The position numbers and the translations under genes are program-made. 64,000 nucleotides of DNA from positions 2,170,001 to 2,234,000 of the forward strand of contig NZ_CP044523.1 in NCBI RefSeq assembly GCF_008831545.1. The letters run 5' to 3'. Positions 55,822 through 64,000 of the stretch are shown here, piece after piece. Position 1 is the first letter of the stretch. The number at the start of each line of letters is the position of its first letter. Source of the DNA: Halorussus halophilus. GTDB lineage: Archaea > Halobacteriota > Halobacteria > Halobacteriales > Haladaptataceae. The notes under the pieces were generated by a model. The model searched no databases. It was not told where the DNA came from and was given only the letters and a program-made list of their open reading frames with translations.

Positions 55822-56871
55822 ATGGGGGAGACACGACGACGCGTCTTGGAAGCGATTGGGGGCACAGCGCTCGGCACAAACGCGCTCGCCAGTTCCGTCG
55901 CTGGTCGCCAGACAGAGGGGGTATCGCTACTGCTCAACTGGAAGCCGAGCGGACTACACGTGCCGTACTACGTCGCGGAGTCGAAGGGGTTCTACGACGA
56001 GGAGGGCGTCTCACTCGGCGGAATCGAGAGCGGCCAAGGCTCTGACTTCTCGGCGAAGCAGGTCGGTCTCGGAAACACGGCCTTCGCAGTGACGAGCGCC
56101 GACCAGCTACTGAACGTGAACAGTCGCGGCCTCTCGGCGCAGTCCGTCGGCGTCGTCATGCAGCGGAGTCCGGTCGTGGTGTTCACCACCCGCGAGACGT
56201 TCGGCGGGGAACTCACCAGTGCCGACCAACTCGCGGGCAAGACGGTCGGCACTGGGCCCGGGATGGTCCGACTGCTCACGAAACTCCTGCTCGAACGCAA
56301 GGGCGTCAGGTCGGACGTAACGCTGACCGACACGGGGTTCGACACGGTACAGCAACTGCTGGCCGGTAAGATAGACGCCGCGGGCGGCGTCTTCGGCGAC
56401 GCCGTCGTCGCGCGCCAGAAGGCAAACGCCGTCTCCTCGATTCCGGTCGCCGAGGCGATTCCGTCGTACGGCCACGTCCTCGCGACGAAGAGTGCGTTCG
56501 CCCAGAACAATCCCGAAACGGTCCGGGGGTTCCTGCGTGCGACCGCCCGCGGTGCGGCGTGGGCGACCGACAATCCGAAGCGTGCGACCGACGTTCTCGT
56601 CTCGGCGAACCCCTCGCTGAAGCCCACGAGGTCTGTTCAGCGCGAGAAGTGGGAACAGATGGCCCGCGAGTACGTCCTCTCGAACGCGGTTCGCGACCAC
56701 GGCTGGGGGTGGAGTAGACCGCAACCGTGGGCCACGATGCACCGGGCACTCGACGACGCAAATCTGCTCGGCGGCGCGGTCGAACCGAACTCCGTCTGGA
56801 CCAACGAGTATCTCGACCCGGACGCGAAGTTCGTCGGGCGGTACGCCTCGCAAGTCGAAGTCGAGCGATGA
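55822..56871 (+). CDS. NMT1/ThiY-type ABC transporter substrate-binding protein
   Basis: 349 residues, Tat-type N-terminus TRRRVLEAIGGTALGTNALA. The core matches the NMT1/THI5-like periplasmic binding fold: LLLNWKPSGLHVPYYVAESKGFYDEEG near residue 35, GNTAFAVTSADQLLNVNSRG and TVGTGPGMVRLLTKLLLERKG. Ligand could be a thiamin pyrimidine precursor, a sulfonate or nitrate-like compound; WKPSGLHVPYY resembles the thiamin-precursor group but this is not decisive. Followed by a permease in an ATGA overlap. Confidence 0.85.
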   Translation: MGETRRRVLEAIGGTALGTNALASSVAGRQTEGVSLLLNWKPSGLHVPYYVAESKGFYDEEGVSLGGIESGQGSDFSAKQVGLGNTAFAVTSADQLLNVNSRGLSAQSVGVVMQRSPVVVFTTRETFGGELTSADQLAGKTVGTGPGMVRLLTKLLLERKGVRSDVTLTDTGFDTVQQLLAGKIDAAGGVFGDAVVARQKANAVSSIPVAEAIPSYGHVLATKSAFAQNNPETVRGFLRATARGAAWATDNPKRATDVLVSANPSLKPTRSVQREKWEQMAREYVLSNAVRDHGWGWSRPQPWATMHRALDDANLLGGAVEPNSVWTNEYLDPDAKFVGRYASQVEVER

Positions 56872-57620
56872 ACGCCGTCCGTGCGGCGACCTCGCGCTTC
56901 GTCCCCCCGTTCGTGGTCGGGATACTCGCGGTCGTCGGATGGGCGACCGTAATTCGACTCGCCGACGTTCCCGAAGTCGTCTTTCCCGGCCCGACGGCCG
57001 TCGCCACCACGCTCGTCCGGACGTGGCCCGAACTCGCCCGCGCGGCCGGAGTCACCGTCGCAACTGCAGGGGCTGGACTACTCGTCGGCGCGACTCTCGG
57101 TCTCACAATCGCGCTCGCCATGACCGTCTCGGAAACCACCGCCGCCGTCGCGAGACCCTACGTCGTCGCGCTCCGAATCGTGCCGCTCGTGGCCATCGCC
57201 CCGATACTCTTCCGCTGGTTCGGCGACGGATTCGCGGCACGGGCGATACTTGCGGCGACGCTCGCTGTCTTCCCAGTGACTGTCTCTGCACGCGAAGGGC
57301 TCCGGGCGACCCCGCGGGAACTGCTCGACCTCGCCCGGTCGGTAGACGCCTCCACGACGGCGCGACTCCTTCGAATTCGGCTTCCCGCGGCCGCTCCCGA
57401 GACGCTGGCGGGGACGAAAATCGCGGCGGCCGCCAGCGTCGTCGGTGCAGTCGTCGCGGAGTTCCTCACGCTCGACGCCGGACTCGGCTATCGCATCTTT
57501 CGGGCCTCGACGCGGTTGCAGTCCGCGCGCATGGTCGCCGCGCTCGTCGTACTCGCGCTGGTCGGCGTCGCATTCTATCTTCTTCCGGTGGCTGTCGAGA
57601 GCGGAATTCGAAATCAGTGA
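56868..57620 (+). CDS. ABC transporter permease (NMT1/ThiX-type), first of two
   Basis: 250 residues from ATG 56868, in a 4-base overlap with the binding-protein gene. Six or so spans with the loop AREGLRATPRELLDLARSVDASTTARLLRIRLPAAAPETL, the EAA-like coupling loop (EAA..G......I..P). It is paralogous to the convergent permease at 57625, suggesting a heterodimer. Its stop lies only four bases from that gene's stop. Confidence 0.87.
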   Translation: MNAVRAATSRFVPPFVVGILAVVGWATVIRLADVPEVVFPGPTAVATTLVRTWPELARAAGVTVATAGAGLLVGATLGLTIALAMTVSETTAAVARPYVVALRIVPLVAIAPILFRWFGDGFAARAILAATLAVFPVTVSAREGLRATPRELLDLARSVDASTTARLLRIRLPAAAPETLAGTKIAAAASVVGAVVAEFLTLDAGLGYRIFRASTRLQSARMVAALVVLALVGVAFYLLPVAVESGIRNQ

Positions 57621-57624
57621 ACGC

Positions 57625-58380
57625 TCACTGCCACGCCACCTGTCGGTGGAGGAGTGCCACGAGTCCGTACAACGCGAGTCCTTCGGCGAACAGCACCACG
57701 ACGGCCGCCAACACCGCCGCCGGTCGGACGTTCTCCGAGGCAACCAACACGAGAAACCCCAGTCCCTCGTCGGTGAGAATCCACTCCGCGACGACCGCAC
57801 CGACCACCGAGAGCGCGGTCGCCTGCTTGAGGCCCGCGAACACGGCCGGGAGCGCGGCCGGAACCCGGACGAACAGGAGCGTCCGAATCGGTCCAGCGTC
57901 CACGGAGTCCAACAAGTCGAGGTACGAGTCGGGCGTCTCCTCGAATCCCGCCGCAGACGCGACGAACACCGGGAAGAACGCGACGAGCGAGACGAAGACG
58001 AGCGCGGTCGCCCCACCAGTACCGAGATAGATGAGCAGGACGGGCGCGACGGCGATTTTCGGCAGGACGCGCGCGGCGACGAGATAGGGGTAGACCGCTC
58101 GTCGAAGCACTGAGGAGTGGACGACCACGACGGCGGCGAGAAATCCGAAGAGGGAACCGACTGCGCCGCCACCGACGGCAGTCCGAAGCGTGACCCACGC
58201 GTTACGGGTATAAATCGTATGTCGCTCTATCAAATTGTCCGCGACGATGACTGGCGACGGCAGGAGATACGCCGGAACGCTCGTCAAAGCGACCAGCGAC
58301 CACCAGCAAATCACCCCGACCGCCAACGCGCTCGCTGGAAGGGTGAATCGGGCCGCCGGAACGTGGTCGGCGAAACTCAT
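57625..58380 (-). CDS. ABC transporter permease (NMT1/ThiX-type), second of two
   Basis: 251 residues, paralogous in layout to 56868. The coupling loop is FEETPDSYLDLLDSVDAGPIRTLLFVRVPAALPAVF, and the end is RQVAWQ. It is the second gene of the minus-strand pair led by the ATPase (4-base overlap, 58377-58380). Together with the plus-strand genes it completes one importer, with subunits split across both strands. Alternative: two separate importers sharing the locus. Confidence 0.87.
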   Translation of the reverse strand: MSFADHVPAARFTLPASALAVGVICWWSLVALTSVPAYLLPSPVIVADNLIERHTIYTRNAWVTLRTAVGGGAVGSLFGFLAAVVVVHSSVLRRAVYPYLVAARVLPKIAVAPVLLIYLGTGGATALVFVSLVAFFPVFVASAAGFEETPDSYLDLLDSVDAGPIRTLLFVRVPAALPAVFAGLKQATALSVVGAVVAEWILTDEGLGFLVLVASENVRPAAVLAAVVVLFAEGLALYGLVALLHRQVAWQ

Positions 58381-59261
58381 CGGTTACTTCCTCGGGGTTC
58401 GCTCGTTCGGGACTCACTCGCTCGGGAATCGCGCGTCCGGGAGTCACCTTCGCCTTCACCTTCGTGAAGCGCACGACGAACGCGAGCGACCTGTTCTTGG
58501 AACGCCGTAGTCCCGTACACCGACTCCTCGCGCGGGCGCGGCAACGACACGTCGAAGACCGCTTCGATGCGGCCAGGGTCGGTCCCCATCACGACGCAGC
58601 GGTCGGCGAGAAACACTGCTTCGGGGACGCTGTGGGTGACGAACAGCACCGTCTTTTCCTCTGTGCGCCAGACCCGCCGGACTTCGACGCCCATCTGTTC
58701 ACGGGTCAACTCGTCGAGTTCGCCGAACGGTTCGTCCATCAGGAGGACCGACGCACCGAGGTGGAGCGCCCGCGCGATGGCGACGCGCTGTTTCATCCCG
58801 CCTGAGAGTTCGGCGGGCCGAGAATCCTCGAATCCGGAGAGGCCGACAGTCGAAAGGAGTTCGCGGGCGCGGTCATGGTTCGGTGACTTTTCGGCCATCT
58901 TCCGGAGAAAGGTGACGTTCTCCAGTGCCGTTTTCCACGGGAGGAGGGCGTGATGCTGGAAGACGAATCCGAGTTCTGCGTCCTGTTTGGCGCGGGACGG
59001 CGGGTCGCCATCGATACGGACGGTACCAGATGTCGGGTCCTGTAGTCCGCCGACGACCCGGAGGAGCGTCGTCTTGCCACACCCCGACGGGCCGATGACA
59101 GTGACGAACTCCCCGGATTCGACTTCGAAACTTACGTCCACGAGCGCGCGCACGTCGTCGTACTCGACGGTGACGCTATCGAGTGCTATCGCTGGGTCTC
59201 CCGTATTTTCTCGACTCTGGGCCCTCTCGGGACTCGGTTTCGAACTGCGTTCGTTCCCCAC
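58377..59261 (-). CDS. ABC transporter ATP-binding protein (NMT1/ThiZ-type)
   Basis: 294 residues from GTG 59261. Walker [12 protein letters not shown] near residue 60, Q-loop FVFQHHALLPWK, signature AELSGGMKQRVAIARAL, Walker B VLLMDEPFGELDE. The C-terminus has a Ser/Arg/Glu-rich tail with degenerate repeats (GDSRTRDSRASESRTSE), unusual for this family. It probably powers both permease proteins. It overlaps the second permease by four bases. Confidence 0.92.
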   Translation of the reverse strand: MGNERSSKPSPERAQSRENTGDPAIALDSVTVEYDDVRALVDVSFEVESGEFVTVIGPSGCGKTTLLRVVGGLQDPTSGTVRIDGDPPSRAKQDAELGFVFQHHALLPWKTALENVTFLRKMAEKSPNHDRARELLSTVGLSGFEDSRPAELSGGMKQRVAIARALHLGASVLLMDEPFGELDELTREQMGVEVRRVWRTEEKTVLFVTHSVPEAVFLADRCVVMGTDPGRIEAVFDVSLPRPREESVYGTTAFQEQVARVRRALHEGEGEGDSRTRDSRASESRTSEPRGSNR

Positions 59262-59372
59262 CCTAACGACCTCGACAGACGTACGTGGCCGACCGGGACG
59301 TGATTTGTGCCTGCACCAGACGAGCGCGGAACGACGGATAAATGTTTTGTTACTTTGTCACGTTATTATAGT

Positions 59373-59516
59373 ATGGCTCCCAAAGGCGGCCCCAACGACC
59401 GGGACACGAAAGGTCCGGACCTCAACGAGACCCACTCGACGACCGGTCTCTGGTACATCGCTGGTCTGCTCGCACTCCTGCTCGGAATCGTGGCGATGAT
59501 ATTCCTGATGAGTTAA
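59373..59516 (+). CDS. Small single-span membrane protein (47 aa)
   Basis: 47 residues from ATG 59373 (MAPKGGPNDRDTKGPDLNET) ending with one hydrophobic helix (LWYIAGLLALLLGIVAMIFL) and MS. An upstream in-frame start would give a longer and less plausible protein. The preceding stretch is AT-rich (gttattatag). Function unknown; short tail-anchored proteins are common in haloarchaea. Confidence 0.55.
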   Translation: MAPKGGPNDRDTKGPDLNETHSTTGLWYIAGLLALLLGIVAMIFLMS

Positions 59517-59588
59517 TCTCGACCCGACCGAATCACGGCCAGCACACTTACTGCAATCCTCGGCGACGCCCTGCGAGGGGGACTGATA

Positions 59589-60584
59589 GTGCCAGATTCA
59601 CCGAACCAGATAACTGCGAGTCGCGCCGATGACCCCGATTCGCAGGTCCAGACGCTACTGGAAACGCTCGAAGCACAGGGTGCGCCCGGAATCGAGACGC
59701 TGAGTGTCGAACAGGCTCGCGAACTCCACACCGACTTCTTCACGCCCGACGTGGAACCGGAGTCGGTCGGGAACGTCGAAGACCACCTGATTCGGGAGTG
59801 GGGGTCGGAGATTCCGGTTCGACTCTACGAACCAGCGGATTCAGGACCGCATCCGGCGCTCGTCTTCTTCCACGGCGGCGGGTGGGTCCTCGGCAACCTC
59901 GCCACGGCCGACACGGTCGCGCGGTCGCTGTCGAACCGCGGGAACTGCACCGTCGTCTCCGTCGAGTACCGGAAAGCACCAGAACACGAGTTCCCGGCGG
60001 CGGTCGAAGACGCCTACACCGCGACGAAGTGGGTGGCGAGTCACGCAGCGAAACTCGGTGTGGACCCCGACCGACTCGCCGTCGGCGGGGAGAGCGCTGG
60101 CGGCAACCTCGCCGCAATCGTCGCCCAGATGGCCGAAGAGAAGGACCTCGGTGCGCCGGAAATCGACTTTCAGTTGCTCGCGTATCCGGTGACGAACCAC
60201 GACTACGGCACGGAGTCGTACACCCAAAACTCGACTGGATTCTTCCTCACCCGGCAACTGATGGTCTGGTTCTGGAACCACTACCTGCGGGAGGACGTGG
60301 ACGGTCGGAACGTTCGTGCCTCACCGATACTGGCTGGGGACCTGTCGGGACTGCCGCCTGCACACGTGATTACCGCGGGGTACGACCCGCTCCGCGACGA
60401 AGGAGCTGAATACGCGAACCGATTGGCTGAGGCCGGTGTCGAGGTTTCGCACGTCAACTACGACGACGTGATACACGACTTCCTCAACATGCGGCACTTG
60501 GACGACCCGTTTCCGAACGTCGAGCGTGCGGACGACGCACTCGACAGTGCGGGCGAAGCGTTACGAAACGCGTTCGGAACGTAG
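59589..60584 (+). CDS. Alpha/beta hydrolase, hormone-sensitive-lipase-like esterase
   Basis: 331 residues from GTG 59589. The oxyanion motif FFHGGGWVLG is near residue 95, the nucleophile elbow GGESAGGNLA near 166, with Asp near the AGYDPLRDEG block and His in VIHDFLNM as the remaining catalytic triad. These are the hallmarks of HSL/family IV carboxylesterases, which act on short acyl esters. No signal peptide. It stands alone before a glycolipid-binding-like protein. Confidence 0.92.
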   Translation: MPDSPNQITASRADDPDSQVQTLLETLEAQGAPGIETLSVEQARELHTDFFTPDVEPESVGNVEDHLIREWGSEIPVRLYEPADSGPHPALVFFHGGGWVLGNLATADTVARSLSNRGNCTVVSVEYRKAPEHEFPAAVEDAYTATKWVASHAAKLGVDPDRLAVGGESAGGNLAAIVAQMAEEKDLGAPEIDFQLLAYPVTNHDYGTESYTQNSTGFFLTRQLMVWFWNHYLREDVDGRNVRASPILAGDLSGLPPAHVITAGYDPLRDEGAEYANRLAEAGVEVSHVNYDDVIHDFLNMRHLDDPFPNVERADDALDSAGEALRNAFGT

Positions 60585-60650
60585 CGGAGTCAGTCTCTCT
60601 TCCGTCACAGCGGTGCGATGCAAGTGCGCCAACGGTCGTGTTAATACGAG

Positions 60651-61256
60651 ATGTCCCGAAGTTCGTTCGTGTACACGCACTACTGTTGGGAACCTGTCGA
60701 TGGGGTCGGCTTCGAACACTGCACCGTTGCATTCTCTCCGACGCTCCACGCGGACGGAATCGCACTCGGTGTTGACGACGATGGCGCCTCAACTCGCGTC
60801 CGCTATCTGTTCGACACGGACGAAAAATTCCGAACCCGAACAGTACACGTCCAGCGATTTGGCGTCGATAGCACGGATAGCGACGCGACTCTTCGTCCCA
60901 GTTCGCTCTCCATATCGGCCAGCGGCGACGGTTCGTGGGCCGTAGATGGTGAGTCAGCCCCGGAACTCGATGGGTGTCTCGACGTAGACCTCGCGGTGAC
61001 ACCACTCACCAACACGCTTCCAATCCGCCGCCTCGCACTCGAAATTGGTGAGTCTGCCACGTCTGAGGTGGTCTATCTCGACCCCCGTACGTTCGAGGTG
61101 TCGAAAGCACGCCAACAGTACACCCGTCTCGCCCGCGACGACGACGGTGGACGCTACCGCTACGAGAGTCTCACAACCGGATTCACCGCAGAGGTGGACG
61201 TAGACACCGACGGCGTCGTCTGTGACTATCCTGGTGTCTTCCGGAGAGTTCGTTAG
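60651..61256 (+). CDS. Putative glycolipid-binding domain protein
   Basis: 201 residues, cytoplasmic, beta-rich. The opening [17 protein letters not shown], then [65 protein letters not shown] and [20 protein letters not shown] match the DUF1089 (putative glycolipid-binding) family as I recall it. Function not established. Separated by 66 bases from the esterase gene and upstream of top6B. Confidence 0.8.
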   Translation: MSRSSFVYTHYCWEPVDGVGFEHCTVAFSPTLHADGIALGVDDDGASTRVRYLFDTDEKFRTRTVHVQRFGVDSTDSDATLRPSSLSISASGDGSWAVDGESAPELDGCLDVDLAVTPLTNTLPIRRLALEIGESATSEVVYLDPRTFEVSKARQQYTRLARDDDGGRYRYESLTTGFTAEVDVDTDGVVCDYPGVFRRVR

Positions 61257-61325
61257 TGAATCAGATTCCATATATCGACATGCGATTCATTATTTAAATT
61301 CACTTTCACTCTGCCACCGAGAAGG

Positions 61326-61332
61326 CTTTAAG
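61326..61332 (+). promoter_or_regulatory. Candidate TATA box for top6B
   Basis: ctttaag about 30 bases ahead of the top6B ATG at 61360. A second AT-rich block (attatttaaa) lies further upstream, about 61290-61300. Confidence 0.4.
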
Positions 61333-61359
61333 ACCTACGCCGCTACCACGGGGTACAGA

Positions 61360-63753
61360 ATGCCATCCATCCAGTCGACACTCGGCGAGGAGGAGGGCAT
61401 CGCCGAGGAGTTGGCAGAGAGCCAACGCCAAATCTCCATCGCCGAGTTCTTCGAGAAGAACAAGCACATGCTCGGGTTCGACAGCGGAGCCCGGGGGCTT
61501 GTGACTGCCGTCAAAGAGGCCGTGGACAACGCCCTCGACGCGACGGAAGAGGCCGGTATCGCGCCGGACATCTACGTCGAAATCGCCGACGACGGCGACT
61601 ACTACACCCTCATCGTCGAGGACAACGGTCCGGGTATCACCAAAGAGCAGGTGCCGAAGGTCTTCGGGAAACTTCTCTACGGGTCGCGATTCCACGCCCG
61701 CGAGCAGTCTCGTGGGCAGCAGGGTATCGGTATCTCTGCGGCCGTCCTCTACTCGCAGTTGACCAGTGGGAAACCTGCGAAGATTACGAGTCGCACGAAG
61801 GGAAGCGCGGACGCCGAATACTTCGAACTCGTCATCGACACCGACGAGAACGAACCCGAGATTCGGACCGCCGAGACGACCACGTGGGAGCGCACCCACG
61901 GCACCCGAATCGAGTTAGAGATGGAAGCGAACATGCGCGCGCGCTCTCAACTCGTCCGGTACATCAAGCACACGGCGGTCGTCAATCCCCACGCTCGCAT
62001 CACGTTTAAGGAGCCGAGCATGGAGGAGGCCCAGCAGTTCGAGCGAGCGACCGACGAACTCCCCGCAGAGACCGAGGAGATTCGCCCACACCCCCACGGC
62101 GTGGAGTTGGGCACAGTACTCAAGATGCTCGCCGACACCGACTCTCACAGCGTCTCTGGCTTCGTCCAAGAGGAGTTCACGCGCGTGGGTCGCAAGACCG
62201 CGAACTCGATTTTGGACAACTTCCGCGACCGTCACTTCGGCCGAGAAGCCGCGTGGAAACCGCCCCAGAAGCACGACGAAGCGGATATCGCCAGAGCCGT
62301 GCAAGGTGCTGTCGCAAACAAGGGCGCGACGGCGACCAACGCCTTCGCGGATACCGTAGCGAAACAGGTGGAAGCCCGCAACCGCGTGGCGCACCACGAG
62401 TTGGTCGAGATTATCGCTGAAGCGGCCGACTCCGTCGGCGAAAACCACGACACGACGTTCGGTTCGACGGTCCAAGACAACGCAGTCGAGGCCGCGTGGG
62501 AGCAACTCACTGCGGACCGAACCAGCGACTTCTACGGACTGGTCGATAAGGCGACCAGCACGCGAAAGGACGACGAGACTGTCCACGGACTCGCCGAGCG
62601 CGTCGCCCGGAAGTTCGAGAAGGGCGGCGAGCGCGACCGGGCGACCCACGAGCAGTTAGAAACGTACGTCGCCGACGCCGCCGACGCGACCGAAGAGTAC
62701 GACGACGCGACGGTCGGCGACACGGCCCGCGAGAACGTCGTCATGGAAATCTGGAACACGATGGTCACGGTTCCGGACGACGTACCGAAGATCAGCAGTC
62801 TCGCCGAGAATCGGGACGCCGCCAGCGACTTGCTGGAGGCGATGACGGAGACCGACATCATCTCGCCGCCGACGAACTGCCTGTCGCCCATCACGGCCGA
62901 CCTCGTGAAGGCCGGTCTGAAAAAGGAGTACGACGCGGACTTCTACGCTTCGGCGACACGTGACGCCGACGTTCACGGCGGCGACCCGTTCATCGTGGAA
63001 GCCGGTATCGCCTACGGCGGCGACCTGCCCGCGGAGGGGAAAGCTGAGGTGCTTCGCTTCGCGAACAGAGTACCCCTCGTGTACCAGCGTGGTGCTTGTG
63101 CGACGACCGACGTGGTGAAGAGTATCGGTTGGCGGAACTACAACTTGGACCAACCTGGCGGGTCGGGGATTCCAAATGGGCCTGCCGTCATCATGGTCCA
63201 CGTCGCGTCCACGAACGTCCCGTTCACGAGCGAGAGCAAGGACGCAGTCGCCAACGTCCCGAACATCGAGGACGAAATCGAGTTGGCGATTCGAGAGGCG
63301 GCCCGCGAGTTGAAGTCGTATCTCAACAAGCGCAAGTCGCTCCAGAAACGCAAGAAGAAGCAGAACGTCATCGCGTCGATTCTGCCCCAGATGGCCGAGA
63401 AGCTGGCCGACGTGACCGGACAGGGCCAACCCGAGTACGAGGACGCGTTGGCACGCATCATGAACAACGTGCTGGTCGAGCGCGAAGTCGAGGACGGCAA
63501 AGTGAAATTGGTCGTCGAGAACCACACCAGCACGAACGAGTCGCCCGAGATAACGGACATCGTCAGCGCAGAGCCGACGAACCTCTCGAACGGCGCGAAC
63601 GCCATCGACATGGACGGCGAGTGGTTCATCAAGTGGACCCCGACCGTCGAGAGCGGCGACGAAGCCGTCTTGGAGTACGAGACAGCAGACGACGCATCGT
63701 TCGACGTTAGCGTCGAAGGAATCGAGGACGCGAAACTCACGGTGAACCAATGA
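61360..63753 (+). CDS. top6B: DNA topoisomerase VI subunit B
   Basis: 797 residues from ATG 61360 ([18 protein letters not shown]). The GHKL ATPase has [16 protein letters not shown] near 50, [12 protein letters not shown] near 86 and [17 protein letters not shown] near 120. The H2TH and transducer parts follow, with [15 protein letters not shown] near the C-terminal transducer. It is about 250 residues longer than Sulfolobus subunit B because of an insertion in the H2TH region, where two copies of a helical unit (about 345-383 and 430-468) align. The stop overlaps top6A by four bases, so the two subunits are coupled. Confidence 0.95.
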   Translation: MPSIQSTLGEEEGIAEELAESQRQISIAEFFEKNKHMLGFDSGARGLVTAVKEAVDNALDATEEAGIAPDIYVEIADDGDYYTLIVEDNGPGITKEQVPKVFGKLLYGSRFHAREQSRGQQGIGISAAVLYSQLTSGKPAKITSRTKGSADAEYFELVIDTDENEPEIRTAETTTWERTHGTRIELEMEANMRARSQLVRYIKHTAVVNPHARITFKEPSMEEAQQFERATDELPAETEEIRPHPHGVELGTVLKMLADTDSHSVSGFVQEEFTRVGRKTANSILDNFRDRHFGREAAWKPPQKHDEADIARAVQGAVANKGATATNAFADTVAKQVEARNRVAHHELVEIIAEAADSVGENHDTTFGSTVQDNAVEAAWEQLTADRTSDFYGLVDKATSTRKDDETVHGLAERVARKFEKGGERDRATHEQLETYVADAADATEEYDDATVGDTARENVVMEIWNTMVTVPDDVPKISSLAENRDAASDLLEAMTETDIISPPTNCLSPITADLVKAGLKKEYDADFYASATRDADVHGGDPFIVEAGIAYGGDLPAEGKAEVLRFANRVPLVYQRGACATTDVVKSIGWRNYNLDQPGGSGIPNGPAVIMVHVASTNVPFTSESKDAVANVPNIEDEIELAIREAARELKSYLNKRKSLQKRKKKQNVIASILPQMAEKLADVTGQGQPEYEDALARIMNNVLVEREVEDGKVKLVVENHTSTNESPEITDIVSAEPTNLSNGANAIDMDGEWFIKWTPTVESGDEAVLEYETADDASFDVSVEGIEDAKLTVNQ

Positions 63754-64000
63754 GCGCAGACAACGAAGAGCGAGCGCGAGAACAGCTCATCGACCTCGCG
63801 GCAGAGTTCTACGACCAGTTCGAGCGTGGGGAGATTCCGACGATGTCCCTGCCCACTCGGACCAAGAGCAACATCGAGTACGACGAAGACGAGCGCGTCT
63901 GGGTGTACGGCGACCGGACGAGCAATCGGAGCGCCAACAGCGTTCGGGGTGCCCGTAAACTCCTCAAGGCAATATACACCATCGACTTCCTCTCCGACCA
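63750..64000 (+). CDS. top6A: DNA topoisomerase VI subunit A (Spo11 family), 3' end cut off
   Basis: The start of the gene, ATG 63750 ([20 protein letters not shown]), in an ATGA overlap with top6B. It continues without stop to the end of the window. Visible part: acidic N-terminus and [19 protein letters not shown], the start of the winged-helix domain that will carry the catalytic Tyr further on (outside the window). The product with top6B forms the heterotetrameric type IIB topoisomerase. Confidence 0.93.
   Translation, partial: MSADNEERAREQLIDLAAEFYDQFERGEIPTMSLPTRTKSNIEYDEDERVWVYGDRTSNRSANSVRGARKLLKAIYTIDFLSD

Overview
The window is a GC-rich chromosomal segment of a haloarchaeon (class Halobacteria). 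Nearly every protein is strongly acidic, several start codons are GTG, secreted proteins carry Tat motifs or Cys lipoboxes, and the core genes are archaeal or haloarchaeal: aIF1A, a uS15 / DHH-family / Pcc1 / eS1 operon, archaetidylserine synthase, gyrBA beside topoisomerase VI, and HalOD1 and PilB/PilC families. The genus cannot be fixed from the sequence. I see no insertion sequence, CRISPR array, rRNA or replication origin.

Layout. 1-3.0 kb: end of a Dpp/Opp-type ABC importer (permease, two ATPases). 3.0-5.0 kb: a two-gene membrane module present twice in tandem. 5.0-6.9 kb: small membrane proteins of unknown role. 7.0-18.1 kb: a type IV pilus-like locus with a giant PilB ATPase, PilC, five small pilin-like genes, and a convergent larger pilin-like gene. 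18.2-21.9 kb: HalOD1 protein, aIF1A, a Tat-exported beta-helix protein and membrane proteins. 21.9-23.0 kb: tRNA-Ala(GGC), a duplicated tRNA 3' end and an AT-rich lipoprotein gene. 23.3-25.8 kb: uS15, a degenerate DHH protein, KEOPS Pcc1 and eS1. 25.9-33.4 kb: cupredoxin lipoprotein, a palindromic noncoding element, archaetidylserine synthase, HEAT-repeat protein, zinc ribbon, exported PLD protein and a RecJ-like DHH protein. 33.6-36.2 kb: two secreted proteins of unknown function and a sugar-nucleotide epimerase. 36.4-44.1 kb: HTH regulator, NDH-2-like oxidoreductase, JAMM protease with FAD synthase, nucleoside phosphorylase, arginase, HAD hydrolase, SDR; the spacers hold hairpin-rich DNA. 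44.1-48.5 kb: gyrBA. 48.7-61.3 kb: accessory block with MscS, a cupredoxin-quinoprotein fusion and its Tat-motif partner, paralogous Asn/Thr-rich secreted proteins (one frameshifted), a Ca/Na exchanger, a split NMT1-type ABC importer, an esterase and a glycolipid-binding-like protein. 61.4 kb to the end: top6B and the start of top6A.

How the parts fit. The topoisomerases, ribosomal proteins, tRNA modification, lipid synthesis and initiation factor are housekeeping. Between them lie cell-surface systems: pilus-like secretion, substrate importers and exported redox proteins. The least explained content is noncoding: intergenic spacers filled with perfect palindromes and short hairpins, two of which (26.5 kb and 39.7 kb) are clearly copies of one element whose palindrome arms differ in sequence but remain self-complementary.
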